Virus record (IMG/VR): IMGVR_UViG_3300008108_000016 | Span: 93,808-157,807 of that record | Source of the DNA: a virus | Strand: one strand, 5' to 3' | DNA: 64,000 bases | Part shown: piece after piece, positions 25,878-34,372 of the stretch | Position numbering within the stretch: position 1 is the stretch's first letter | Layout: each line of letters opens with the position of its first letter | The notes under the pieces: model-generated | Databases searched by the model: none | What the model was told of the DNA's origin: nothing | The model's input: the letters and a program-made list of their open reading frames with translations, nothing else | Made by a program: the position numbers and the translations under genes

Positions 25878-26980
25878 TTTCAGTATTTGGTTCAAAATAT
25901 ACTCAAGAAGATATTGACGGAGTAATAGAATGTTTAAAGAATGGTTGGACGGGAATTGGGTCAAATGTTAAAAAGTTTGAGTCAGAATTTAAACAAAGAT
26001 TAAATGTTGATAATTTTCTAATGGTAGACTCAGGATCTAACGCTTTATATTTGGCGTTAAAAAATTTAAACCTCCCTAAAGGATCTGAAGTTATTTTACC
26101 ATCATTTACTTGGGTTAGTTGTGCTCAATCAATTTTATTAAACGATTTAATTCCCGTTTTTTGTGATGTTGATCTATATACACAAAATGTAACAGTTGAT
26201 TTAATACAAGAAAAAATAACAGATAAAACATCAGCAATAATGATTGTTCATTATGCGGGATTACCTGTTGATATTAAACCTATTATTGAATTAGGTTATC
26301 CTGTAATAGAAGATACTGCCCATGCGGTTGACTCTAAAATAGATGATAAATATTGTGGAACATTTGGTGATGTTGGTATATGGAGTTTTGATTCCGTTAA
26401 AAATATTGCCGTTGGCGAAGGTGGGGGGATATATTTTAGAGATAAAAAAATGTCAGAAAAATCATTACAAATGAGGTATTGTGGTATTGGTTTCTCGGGA
26501 TTCAATAATGCGCAAAATGATCCAAATAAAATATGGTGGGAATATAATATAACCACCCCAAATGTTAAAATGTTACCATCTGACATTGAGGGGTCATTAG
26601 CGTTAACACAATTAAAAAACTTACATTTAAATCAAAAAAGAAGAAAAGAAATTTGGGATTACTATCAAGAAAGTTTTAAAAATATAAATTTAATAACTCC
26701 GACAGAGTGTAAAAAAAATGAAACCCATTCATATTTTACTTACTTCATACAAATGAATGAAAATATTAGAAATGAGGTTGCCAAAAATTTATTTGACCTT
26801 GGGATATACACAACTTTAAGATATCATCCTTTACATTTAAATCCAATTTATAAAACAAATGTTAGATTACATAATTCAGAAAAATTAAATAAAACAGGTT
26901 TAAACATACCTTTACATCAAAACTTATCTGATGAGGATGTAAATTATGTATGTGATAAATTAAAAAAAATAATAAAATAA
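25874..26980 (+). CDS. DegT/DnrJ/EryC1/StrS sugar aminotransferase
   Basis: 368 residues, PLP-dependent fold I. GSNALYLALKNLNLPKGSEV, PSFTWVSCAQSILL, VIEDTAHAVDSK with the PLP-stacking region, and SFDSVKN with the Schiff-base Lys176. GEGGGIYF follows as in the family. It aminates a keto-sugar nucleotide (as in perosamine or Qui4N synthesis). The preceding acyltransferase would acetylate the product. No dehydratase gene (RmlB/GMD type) is visible here, so the keto-sugar must come from the host or from outside the window. Confidence 0.9.
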   Translation: MISVFGSKYTQEDIDGVIECLKNGWTGIGSNVKKFESEFKQRLNVDNFLMVDSGSNALYLALKNLNLPKGSEVILPSFTWVSCAQSILLNDLIPVFCDVDLYTQNVTVDLIQEKITDKTSAIMIVHYAGLPVDIKPIIELGYPVIEDTAHAVDSKIDDKYCGTFGDVGIWSFDSVKNIAVGEGGGIYFRDKKMSEKSLQMRYCGIGFSGFNNAQNDPNKIWWEYNITTPNVKMLPSDIEGSLALTQLKNLHLNQKRRKEIWDYYQESFKNINLITPTECKKNETHSYFTYFIQMNENIRNEVAKNLFDLGIYTTLRYHPLHLNPIYKTNVRLHNSEKLNKTGLNIPLHQNLSDEDVNYVCDKLKKIIK

Positions 26981-27588
26981 TGCTACACATAATTACACCT
27001 CTTTATAGATACGAAAATCTAACTCAACTATTTAGTTCAATTTATGCGAATGATGATATAACTTGGCATATCGCACATTCAAATAAAAAACCCTTACCTG
27101 AATTGGAATTTTTAAAAAGTAAAAATATAAAAATATATAGTGTGGATTGTTTAGATACAGATGCAACCAGTAAAAGAAATGAAGTATTAAAAAATATCAA
27201 AAATGGATATTTTTGTTTTCTTGATGATGATACAATTTTCCACGAAAATATGTATATGAAATACCGTGAATGTGTTGATCACAATTTTGTTGGGATGATA
27301 ATCGGAGAACAAATAGATAATGATGGGAAATTAAGATTGGTTGCAAGTAAACCTGTATTCCGTAGGATAGACACTGGAAATGTATTATGTCATCATTCTT
27401 GTTTATCTGAATGTGAATGGCCAAGTGAATACATACCCGAAGTTAATCAGAAAGATTTTCTTTTTTGGGATTCTGTCTATAATTATTACAATAAAAAATG
27501 TGGTATTTGGAATCAACCAATAAGTTACTACAATAAATTATCAAAAATAGAAAATGACAACAAGAAAAAAACCAAGTCAAACAAATGA
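26980..27588 (+). CDS. GT2-family glycosyltransferase
   Basis: 202 residues. HIITPLYRYENLTQLFSSI is the GT2 start, KRNEVLKNI the donor-side helix, and YFCFLDDDTIFHENM (near 84-98) the DXD. Short, with only the GT-A domain. The start ATG overlaps the preceding stop by 1 base, and the last 35 bases overlap the phoH gene. It ends the main glycan operon. Confidence 0.85.
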   Translation: MLHIITPLYRYENLTQLFSSIYANDDITWHIAHSNKKPLPELEFLKSKNIKIYSVDCLDTDATSKRNEVLKNIKNGYFCFLDDDTIFHENMYMKYRECVDHNFVGMIIGEQIDNDGKLRLVASKPVFRRIDTGNVLCHHSCLSECEWPSEYIPEVNQKDFLFWDSVYNYYNKKCGIWNQPISYYNKLSKIENDNKKKTKSNK

Positions 27589-28294
27589 ACAGGTTGAATC
27601 TAAACCCTTCTCAAGAAAAGATTTCATAAACTCAGTCATTAAGAAAAAACAAAAAAACAAATTTTTATCCACAAATCAAGAAGAATATTATAACATTCTA
27701 AAAGACAATCAAATCACAATTTGTTCAGGACCTGCTGGTGTAGGTAAAAGTTATATATCAATGAAAGCCGCGGTAGATCTTTTATTAGATCCAAATAACG
27801 CATATGAAAAGATAATAATTGTAAGACCTGCAGTTGAGGCCGAAGAGAAATTAGGATCATTACCTGGTAACTTGGAGGAAAAATTGGATCCATATATTTT
27901 CCCATCTTATTATCTTTTAAATAAAATTATTGGTAAAGAAGCAAGAGAAGAATTAAAAAAGGCTGAAATAATTGAGGTGTTTGCATTGGCCTATATGAGA
28001 GGTATGAACATTGATAATTCAATTTTAATATTTGAGGAAGCGCAAAATTCAACACCAAATCAAATGAAATTATTGTTAACAAGAATAGGATTCAACAGTA
28101 AGTTTTTCATATCAGGAGACTTAGAACAAACAGATAGATATAAAGATAAAAAACAATCGGGTCTATATGATGCATTACAAAGATTTAAAAATGTTAATGA
28201 CATTGGAGTATATGATTTTAGAAACGCCAAAAACGTTAGAAATCCATTAATTGGTAAAATACTTGACAAATATGATGAAGAGAATAGGGATTGA
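27554..28294 (+). CDS. phoH: PhoH-like ATPase
   Basis: 246 residues. Walker A GPAGVGKS (59-66), IIIVRPAVEAEEKLGSLPGN, FALAYMRGMNIDNSILIFEE (Walker B with EAQN) and FISGDLEQTDR are the standard PhoH motifs. It is an ATPase of the RNA-helicase-like PhoH group, common in marine T4-like phages, of uncertain function (RNA metabolism or phosphate stress). N-terminal 40 residues are basic. Overlaps both neighbours. Confidence 0.94.
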   Translation: MTTRKKPSQTNEQVESKPFSRKDFINSVIKKKQKNKFLSTNQEEYYNILKDNQITICSGPAGVGKSYISMKAAVDLLLDPNNAYEKIIIVRPAVEAEEKLGSLPGNLEEKLDPYIFPSYYLLNKIIGKEAREELKKAEIIEVFALAYMRGMNIDNSILIFEEAQNSTPNQMKLLLTRIGFNSKFFISGDLEQTDRYKDKKQSGLYDALQRFKNVNDIGVYDFRNAKNVRNPLIGKILDKYDEENRD

Positions 28295-28958
28295 GATTAA
28301 CGGAGTATTGAGGGATACAATTGGGAAATTTAAACATTTGTATGAAAAACATTTAATTGAAAATAATGGATTTGATGTAGAATCTATTGACAAAACGTAT
28401 GAGTTAACTTTTTCAGGCGATACTGACGAGTTAGTTGAGATGAATGAGAGTACCAATGTTAATTGGTTTAAATATGAGATACTAAGTGAAGTTGATTCTC
28501 TTGAACTTGATAAACATTTCTCTTTTCAGTCAAAAGAGGAGTTATATTCATTTATGTACGAAGATTATACAATGGAATTATTTGGTCATGCACCATCAAC
28601 GGAAACTCTAACATTTAATTACTTGAATGATTTTTACCTTAATTTAAGAGATGAAAATGATATTATAATATTGTCAGATGAGATTGGTAGATCAAAACCA
28701 TCCTCACTTTTCTTCTTATCTAAGTTTGGATGTTTGGTTGAAAAGATAATTTTTTACTCAAATCAAACAAAAAATACAATTTGGGATAATGTAGACATTT
28801 TACTTACCTCAAACCCTGACTTATTATTAAATCATCCACCAAATAAAATAGTGGTTAAATTTATAACAGATTACAATAAACAAACACCCTCAAAATATCA
28901 GATTGAATCATTGTCTGAATTTGAGAATTTAATTAAAGAATTAAAAGAATATGCTTAA
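28272..28958 (+). CDS. HAD-like protein with altered catalytic Asp
   Basis: About 228 residues from the ATG at 28272 (a TTG at 28251 would extend it). RIGIEINGVLRDTIGKFKHL is the first HAD strand, but the D-x-D nucleophile pair is E-I-N. FYSNQTKNTIWDNVDILLTS and HPPNKIVVKF fit motifs III and IV of 5'(3')-nucleotidase-like HAD proteins. With nucleophile and acid/base both replaced, phosphatase chemistry is unlikely, so a binding or structural role may remain. Overlaps phoH by 23 bases. Confidence 0.65.
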   Translation: MMKRIGIEINGVLRDTIGKFKHLYEKHLIENNGFDVESIDKTYELTFSGDTDELVEMNESTNVNWFKYEILSEVDSLELDKHFSFQSKEELYSFMYEDYTMELFGHAPSTETLTFNYLNDFYLNLRDENDIIILSDEIGRSKPSSLFFLSKFGCLVEKIIFYSNQTKNTIWDNVDILLTSNPDLLLNHPPNKIVVKFITDYNKQTPSKYQIESLSEFENLIKELKEYA

Positions 28959-29226
28959 GATCCTTGGTGAATATTATTATGTTGATATGGACATGATTGA
29001 TACATTTACAAAAATTGAAGATACGAGTGAACCAACTGAAGAAAATGAAATGGATGGTACAAAAGTACATATTGTAAAATACGAAACCGTAAAATTTATG
29101 TTGGAAATTGTAATGGATCAACAATCAGAAGTTGATGAAAAATTATTAGGTAGTTCAGAACTTTCTATTCCATTTAAATTGGCATTTAACACTCTTTTAA
29201 ATAAAAAAATAATTAATAAACTTTAA
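28951..29226 (+). CDS. Small hypothetical protein
   Basis: 91 residues, acidic in the middle (TSEPTEENEMDG), with a helix MLEIVMDQQSEVDEKLL. Overlaps the end of the HAD-like gene by 8 bases and lies 4 bases before the next glycosyltransferase. No domain recognised. Confidence 0.6.
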   Translation: MLKILGEYYYVDMDMIDTFTKIEDTSEPTEENEMDGTKVHIVKYETVKFMLEIVMDQQSEVDEKLLGSSELSIPFKLAFNTLLNKKIINKL

Positions 29227-29230
29227 AATT

Positions 29231-30292
29231 ATGAATCAAGAACAACTATCAAAACTTGAAAAGTCTATTCAAACAATGAAAGATAAACAGTGTAGAATTT
29301 ATCTTGTTGTACAGGACACAAAAGGAAACGCCAAAGCCTCAATAAGATATATATATCAAGTTGGAATGGCTCTTAAAAATAACGGATTTAATCCAATCAT
29401 TCTACACGAAAAACCAGATTACTTTGGTGTGGGTAATTGGTTAGGGGAAGAATATATGACTGAATTACCTCACATGGCAATTGAGGGGACTAATCTTGAG
29501 GTTTCCCCTGAAGATCTAATTATTATTCCCGAAATTTATGGATTTGTTATGGATCAAATCACAAAACTTCCTTGTGGTAAAGTGGTGTTATGTCAGGCGT
29601 ATGATCATATTTTTGAAACATTAAACCCCGGAGACACTTGGTCAAGGTTAGGTTTCTACAAATGTATCACAACATCAGAAAAACAAAAGGAGGTTATTGA
29701 AACGTTAATGAGAGGAGTATCTATTGATGTCTTACCACCTGTAATTTCGGAATGTTTTGAAAAACAAACATTACCACCTAAAACTATAATTTCTGTACAT
29801 ACCAGAGATCAAAGAGAAACTGTTAATCTTATCAAGGCATTTTATGCTAGGTTTCCACAATATAGATGGATAACATTTAGAGATATGAGAGGGTTATCTG
29901 AAAAAGAATTTGCAAACGCAATGAAAGAAAGTTTCTGTTCTGTTTGGATGGATCAAACAAGTGGTTTTGGAACATTCCCTCTTGAATCATTCAAAATGGG
30001 AATCCCTATTATTGGTTTAGTCCCTAATCTAGTACCTGAATGGATGAATGAGGATAATGGTATATGGATTAACAACCCAAATATGATGGTAGACGTTATT
30101 GCGGATTTTACTCAAAACTGGCTTGAGGATAATATTAGTCCTGTTATTTTTGAGGGTATGGAAAAAACAATATCAGAGTATTCTGACATGAATAGATTTG
30201 AATCAAACGTTGTAGAACTTTTTAGTAAAATGATTGACACTCGTTTAGAATCATTTGAAGAACAATTAAATAAATTTGAAACAATAGAATAA
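29231..30292 (+). CDS. GT-B glycosyltransferase-like protein
   Basis: 353 residues. ARNDAs such as CRIYLVVQDTKGNAKASIRY start the first Rossmann half; VVLCQAYDHIFETL and KCITTSEKQKEVIETL fit the linker, and FGTFPLESFKMGIPIIGLVP is the donor-site motif with the conserved Glu of retaining GT4 enzymes. The same domain order is seen in the TGA-interrupted gene at 14179. It forms a pair with the GT2-like gene downstream (1-base gap). Confidence 0.75.
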   Translation: MNQEQLSKLEKSIQTMKDKQCRIYLVVQDTKGNAKASIRYIYQVGMALKNNGFNPIILHEKPDYFGVGNWLGEEYMTELPHMAIEGTNLEVSPEDLIIIPEIYGFVMDQITKLPCGKVVLCQAYDHIFETLNPGDTWSRLGFYKCITTSEKQKEVIETLMRGVSIDVLPPVISECFEKQTLPPKTIISVHTRDQRETVNLIKAFYARFPQYRWITFRDMRGLSEKEFANAMKESFCSVWMDQTSGFGTFPLESFKMGIPIIGLVPNLVPEWMNEDNGIWINNPNMMVDVIADFTQNWLEDNISPVIFEGMEKTISEYSDMNRFESNVVELFSKMIDTRLESFEEQLNKFETIE

Positions 30293-30293
30293 T

Positions 30294-31097
30294 ATGGAAA
30301 ACAATACTATTTCGGTAATTTTACCAATTAGAAGCGGAAAAACAGGATTTTTTGAGGAGTATTTTGATAAAGCGATTACTTCATTAAAACAACAATCAAC
30401 ACCAATTGATGAATTAATTATTGTTCATTGTAATGAGACTTATCTAAAGAATCATTTAGATAGTTATGATTTTGGTGATCTAAATGTAAAATTTGAGGAA
30501 TGGACTAAAGATCCTAATTTTGCAGGACAAATTAATCAAGGAGTTAGAGTCTCAGCATCAAAATGGGTTTCTATTTTTGAATTTGATGATGAGTATTCAA
30601 ATATATGGATTAAGAATTTTAAAAAATATGCGGAAATATATCCTGAAGTTGATGCATTCTTACCTATAGTTGTTGATGTAGATGAAAAAGGTGTTTTTGT
30701 TGGTTTCACTAATGAAGCAACATTTGCGGCGAATTTTTCACCTGAAATGGGTATCCTAACAAATGACACTCTATTGAACTATCAGAATTTCCAATTATCA
30801 GGATTGGTTATTAAAAAGGATTCATATGTTGATTATGGAATGTTAAAAACATCATTCAAATTAACATTTGGTTATGAATTCTTATTAAGAATGACTCGTA
30901 ATTCAGTTCGTTTTATGACAATCCCTAAAATCGGTTATAAACACACTAATTTAAGAGAAGGATCCATATTTTGGAATTACAAAAATGGTGATGATAGATT
31001 AAGTGAGGATGAGGTTAGATTTTGGATTGATTCGGCGAAGAAAGAATATTTATATATTAATCAACGAGAAATAAAATATGAACCTCAAGAAGTTTAA
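30294..31097 (+). CDS. GT2-like glycosyltransferase
   Basis: 267 residues. SVILPIRSGKTGFFEEYFDK and AITSLKQQSTPIDELIIVH form the first strand and helix of a GT2 enzyme; WVSIFEFDDEYSNIW carries the DXD-like FDDE near residue 98. The acceptor half contains LTFGYEFLLRMTRNS. The stop overlaps the start of the sigma factor gene by 1 base, tying glycan and transcription genes into one transcript. Confidence 0.8.
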   Translation: MENNTISVILPIRSGKTGFFEEYFDKAITSLKQQSTPIDELIIVHCNETYLKNHLDSYDFGDLNVKFEEWTKDPNFAGQINQGVRVSASKWVSIFEFDDEYSNIWIKNFKKYAEIYPEVDAFLPIVVDVDEKGVFVGFTNEATFAANFSPEMGILTNDTLLNYQNFQLSGLVIKKDSYVDYGMLKTSFKLTFGYEFLLRMTRNSVRFMTIPKIGYKHTNLREGSIFWNYKNGDDRLSEDEVRFWIDSAKKEYLYINQREIKYEPQEV

Positions 31098-31843
31098 TGA
31101 CTGAAAGTGAAAACATTTTAAACGACACGAATGAAGGTAAAAGAAAAGGAAGAAAAGCAAAGTTAAATAATTATTTTGATGAAAGAGAGGAAAACGCGGT
31201 TAGGATGTACCTAACCGCAACCACTTTTGAAGAAAAAAACAAAATATATAATGATTATTTAAAACATCCTTTAGATAAAATGATATCGTCAATTATAAGA
31301 CGGTATAAATTATACAGAAAAGATATGAACTACGATGAGGTTCATATAGATACCCATTCATTTTTAATGACCAAAATTGATAAGTTTAAACCATCAAAAG
31401 AAAAAAAGGCTTATTCATATTTTGGTACAATTTGTAAAAATTATTTGATGGGTCAAATAATGAAAGATCAAAAAGAAATGAATAGAAAAATATCCTATGA
31501 GGATATTTCTAGTGATCTACAACATAGTCCAGATATGATTTATCATATTGATGATGATACTCTTACAACCGAAGAAATTATAAATAAATTTTTAGGGAGA
31601 TTGAGTGAATCAATGAATGATAAACAAATAACTGAACAAGAAATAAAATTAGGTAAGGCTCTTTATGATATTTTTGAAAATTACAATGAAATTTTTATTG
31701 ATATATCAAATAATAAATTTCATAAGAATGTGATCTTATTTGAACTTCGTGAAATGACAAACCTAACGACTAAAGAAATAAGAAACTCAATAAAGAGGTA
31801 TAAAAAAATATATTTCCAACTAGTACAGGAAATGTTAAAATAA
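31097..31843 (+). CDS. Late-transcription sigma factor, T4 gp55-like
   Basis: 248 residues. KHPLDKMISSIIRRYKLYRK is a sigma region 2.1-like helix. FLMTKIDKFKPSKEKKAYSY and FGTICKNYLMGQIMKDQKEM correspond to sigma region 2.3-2.4, with the Tyr/Phe-rich promoter-melting stretch. The C-terminus (LREMTNLTTKEIRNSIKRYK) resembles a region-4/HTH remnant. T4 gp55 is a minimal sigma for late promoters. Here it may recognise the TATTTATA element found before many structural genes. Start ATG overlaps the previous stop. Confidence 0.82.
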   Translation: MTESENILNDTNEGKRKGRKAKLNNYFDEREENAVRMYLTATTFEEKNKIYNDYLKHPLDKMISSIIRRYKLYRKDMNYDEVHIDTHSFLMTKIDKFKPSKEKKAYSYFGTICKNYLMGQIMKDQKEMNRKISYEDISSDLQHSPDMIYHIDDDTLTTEEIINKFLGRLSESMNDKQITEQEIKLGKALYDIFENYNEIFIDISNNKFHKNVILFELREMTNLTTKEIRNSIKRYKKIYFQLVQEMLK

Positions 31844-31852
31844 ATAATTTAA

Positions 31853-31860
31853 TATTTATT
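31853..31860 (+). promoter_or_regulatory. Variant late promoter core TATTTATT
   Basis: TATTTATT 11 bases before the ATG at 31864; one base off consensus. If used, the transcript would be nearly leaderless. Confidence 0.35.
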
Positions 31861-31863
31861 GTT

Positions 31864-32232
31864 ATGGCAAGACCTCAAAAAAAACAAATTAATTTAACAA
31901 AAGAATCAATGTTGTCTCTAATGCAAGAGATCTACAATGAACTTGTTGAGCAAAGAAATACCGCTATCAGGATCCAAAATAAAATGCTCACAATGATGAA
32001 GGAACCTGAAGATATGCAATTAATAGGACCGGTTATTGAAAAACAACAAAAAATAATTAATGATTGTGTTGAAAAGAAACTAACTCTATCTAAATTACAA
32101 TCTCAAATGTGGCAAAAATCAAACGAAAAACAAGAAGAATTTACATTGTCTGATATTGATCTTGATGATGATATTATCAAAACTTTAATAGATAAAGACA
32201 CATCCGATGATAAAAATTATAGATTAAAGTAA
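31864..32232 (+). CDS. Small coiled-coil protein next to the sigma factor
   Basis: 122 residues, helical (SMLSLMQEIYNELVEQRNTA, VIEKQQKIINDCVEKKLTLS) with an acidic tail (LSDIDLDDDIIKTLIDKDTS). A DNA-independent adapter such as T4 gp33 has a similar size and acidic, hydrophobic C-terminus and is a gp55 partner, but the resemblance is only in size, charge and place. Terminal A of its stop is the first base of the next ATG. Confidence 0.6.
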   Translation: MARPQKKQINLTKESMLSLMQEIYNELVEQRNTAIRIQNKMLTMMKEPEDMQLIGPVIEKQQKIINDCVEKKLTLSKLQSQMWQKSNEKQEEFTLSDIDLDDDIIKTLIDKDTSDDKNYRLK

Positions 32233-34157
32233 TGGCATTAGATATAAGAGATGGATATGGTTTTATAAAAAAAAAGGTCTCAACAACTCAAACTTATGCT
32301 CAAGTTAGTTCTGATATTGAAGATCTAAAAAAAAGGTCTGGTGATTCTTTAGAATTGGCAAATAAAACTTTGTCCGAACAATTATCAAGTCTAAAAACAA
32401 AAACCGATAATTTCCAAAAAGGAACTGAAAATGTTAAATCCCAATTTGAGGAATTATTAGACTTAAGTAAACTAATATCAAGTGATAGTACCACTAAAGG
32501 TAATTCAAAGACTACTAGGTATTTAAAAAAAATATTTGTTAAATCCTTACAAGAGTTGACATCCCAACTCCCAAATCTTATTAATGAACTTGGGGTAAAG
32601 GCAATAGGATGTTCAGAAGATCAAACATATTTACCAAACCAATCAATTTATATTAAAGTTAAGTCTATTGATTTTATGGGTCTACTTAAAGACGATCCAC
32701 AAAGTGTGGTTGGTAAAATTACCTATGAAAAAAATGATATACAATACAATATATTTCCATTTTCAATGAATAGGGAATTATACGGTAGAACACAAGATAT
32801 AAACCAACCATATTCTGTTCCATCAGGATCTGACTATCTTGGGGTCTCAACTCAAAATTTATTTGACATTACTTATGTAGAGTCATATGTGGATCCGGTA
32901 ACATTACAAACAATAACAGGAAACTTCTTCAAGGTTGATTTAAAACCAAGACAAAATAATCTTGTTACTGAATTTTTAAAAGATTATTACGAAACTATTG
33001 AAGTACTTGATTATAAAAATGTTTTCTCCCATTTGATGGATCAACTTACAGGTGCAATATCAATTGAGAAGGGATATGGTGATGCGGATCTATTGGATAT
33101 CAATAAAGTATTACTAATATTTAAAAGATTAATAGGTTTGTGTTTTGACTCAAATAAAGAAATTGATGTCAGTGGGGTTGCCAAAGTTTCTGAAAACGAC
33201 AATATTGATGAATCATTTTTTGAATTTAATGAAATTGATTTAAGAACATTAGATCAAAAAATTTCAGATATAAAACTGGGAGTCGTTGAGTTTGAGGAAT
33301 GTCAATCGGTCAAATTATCCGTTGATAGTTTATCTATTGTTAATTCAATTAACAATCTAAATTTTATTGATGGTGGAAATAATAATAATCAAATTAATGA
33401 CGCATCTAATTTAACCGATGTTGCAACAAATGGTTTCTTTCCTATCTCAGTAAATATTGATTTTAGTTTTTTAAAGGAATTCCCAAAGTCAATTGCAATG
33501 GCGGTTCTTTCACCGAAAACAGTTTTACCAATTATGGTACTTTCAAAATCAATTGGTAATAATGTTGCAGATGAAATAAATTCATTTGTTGATTTTGTAA
33601 AAAAATTAAAAACATATGTAAGTGAACTAATTACAAAAATTACAGAAGTTTTTGTTAAAATTCTTTTTGATATAATTAAAAAAGATATTAAAGCATTGAT
33701 TAGTAGAATTATCAATAATGTAGCAAAGGAGAAAACAAAAAAATATACCGATATGGTATTATCACTTACCGCATTATTAGTTCAGATTGCAAATATAATT
33801 AAAGATTTTAGAGAGTGTAAAAGTATTATTAATCAATTACAGTCTTTATTGAATAACATACAAACAAGAACAAGCTCACTACCATTACCTTTATTATTGG
33901 CATCAAAATTAAGAAAAGGTTATTCAAAAACGGGAGCATTTTTGAGAGTAATAAAAGAATTTGAGGAACTTGGATTACCAACCGGCCCTATGCCTGATGG
34001 TAGCCCTAATTTAATGTTAGCCGCAGCAAAGGCAATAATCAATGGTATTGATGATGAAATGACTGAAAACGGAAGGGTGGATATTGCAATCCCTCCTCTT
34101 AGCATAACACCAGTTTTCATTACAGTACCAAATGTAGGATCAGGAGTCGTAATGTAA
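32232..34157 (+). CDS. Large virion (baseplate-region) protein
   Basis: 641 residues. N-terminal 100 residues are coiled coil (LKKRSGDSLELANKTLSEQL). A beta-rich central domain follows (about 130-260). A long hydrophobic-amphipathic helical stretch is at about 440-520 (FVDFVKKLKTYVSELITKIT, VFVKILFDIIKKDIKALISR). The C-terminus is Pro-rich. No enzyme motif. It begins the baseplate block shared with the gp5-like protein, so a baseplate or tail-tube-associated role is likely. Confidence 0.65.
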   Translation: MALDIRDGYGFIKKKVSTTQTYAQVSSDIEDLKKRSGDSLELANKTLSEQLSSLKTKTDNFQKGTENVKSQFEELLDLSKLISSDSTTKGNSKTTRYLKKIFVKSLQELTSQLPNLINELGVKAIGCSEDQTYLPNQSIYIKVKSIDFMGLLKDDPQSVVGKITYEKNDIQYNIFPFSMNRELYGRTQDINQPYSVPSGSDYLGVSTQNLFDITYVESYVDPVTLQTITGNFFKVDLKPRQNNLVTEFLKDYYETIEVLDYKNVFSHLMDQLTGAISIEKGYGDADLLDINKVLLIFKRLIGLCFDSNKEIDVSGVAKVSENDNIDESFFEFNEIDLRTLDQKISDIKLGVVEFEECQSVKLSVDSLSIVNSINNLNFIDGGNNNNQINDASNLTDVATNGFFPISVNIDFSFLKEFPKSIAMAVLSPKTVLPIMVLSKSIGNNVADEINSFVDFVKKLKTYVSELITKITEVFVKILFDIIKKDIKALISRIINNVAKEKTKKYTDMVLSLTALLVQIANIIKDFRECKSIINQLQSLLNNIQTRTSSLPLPLLLASKLRKGYSKTGAFLRVIKEFEELGLPTGPMPDGSPNLMLAAAKAIINGIDDEMTENGRVDIAIPPLSITPVFITVPNVGSGVVM

Positions 34158-34159
34158 TT

Positions 34160-34372
34160 ATGGAAAAAATAGAATCATCAAAAATAGTGGAAATTATTAA
34201 AGAACATAAATCAAGTTCTAATAGTGATTTAAAATTAGCAATGGACTTCATTCAAAAAGATTTTGAATTAACAAAAGAAACAATTATAAAATTAACAAAT
34301 CATTTAGATAAATTGGAGGTCAGTTATAATACACTATTAAGAGAATATCAATCAAGAAATGGAACAAAATAA
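34160..34372 (+). CDS. Small helical protein
   Basis: 70 residues, entirely helical and charged (KIVEIIKEHKSSSNSDLKLA, LTNHLDKLEVSYNTLLREYQ), probably a short coiled coil. It starts 2 bases after the large virion gene and overlaps the gp5-like gene by 14 bases. Could be a small baseplate or chaperone component. Confidence 0.6.
   Translation: MEKIESSKIVEIIKEHKSSSNSDLKLAMDFIQKDFELTKETIIKLTNHLDKLEVSYNTLLREYQSRNGTK

Noticed and set aside
14068-31097. Alternative genetic code in which TGA is sense
   Set aside because: TGA ends genes at 18685, 21377, 22195 and 25877 with tight coupling to the next ATG, so the TGA at 14146 is a local matter.
14068-31097. DNA base glycosylation as the purpose of the transferases
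   Set aside because: No hydroxymethylase, base-modification enzyme or T4-type alpha/beta-glucosyltransferase motif is visible, whereas methyl, amino and acyl sugar genes point to an oligosaccharide.
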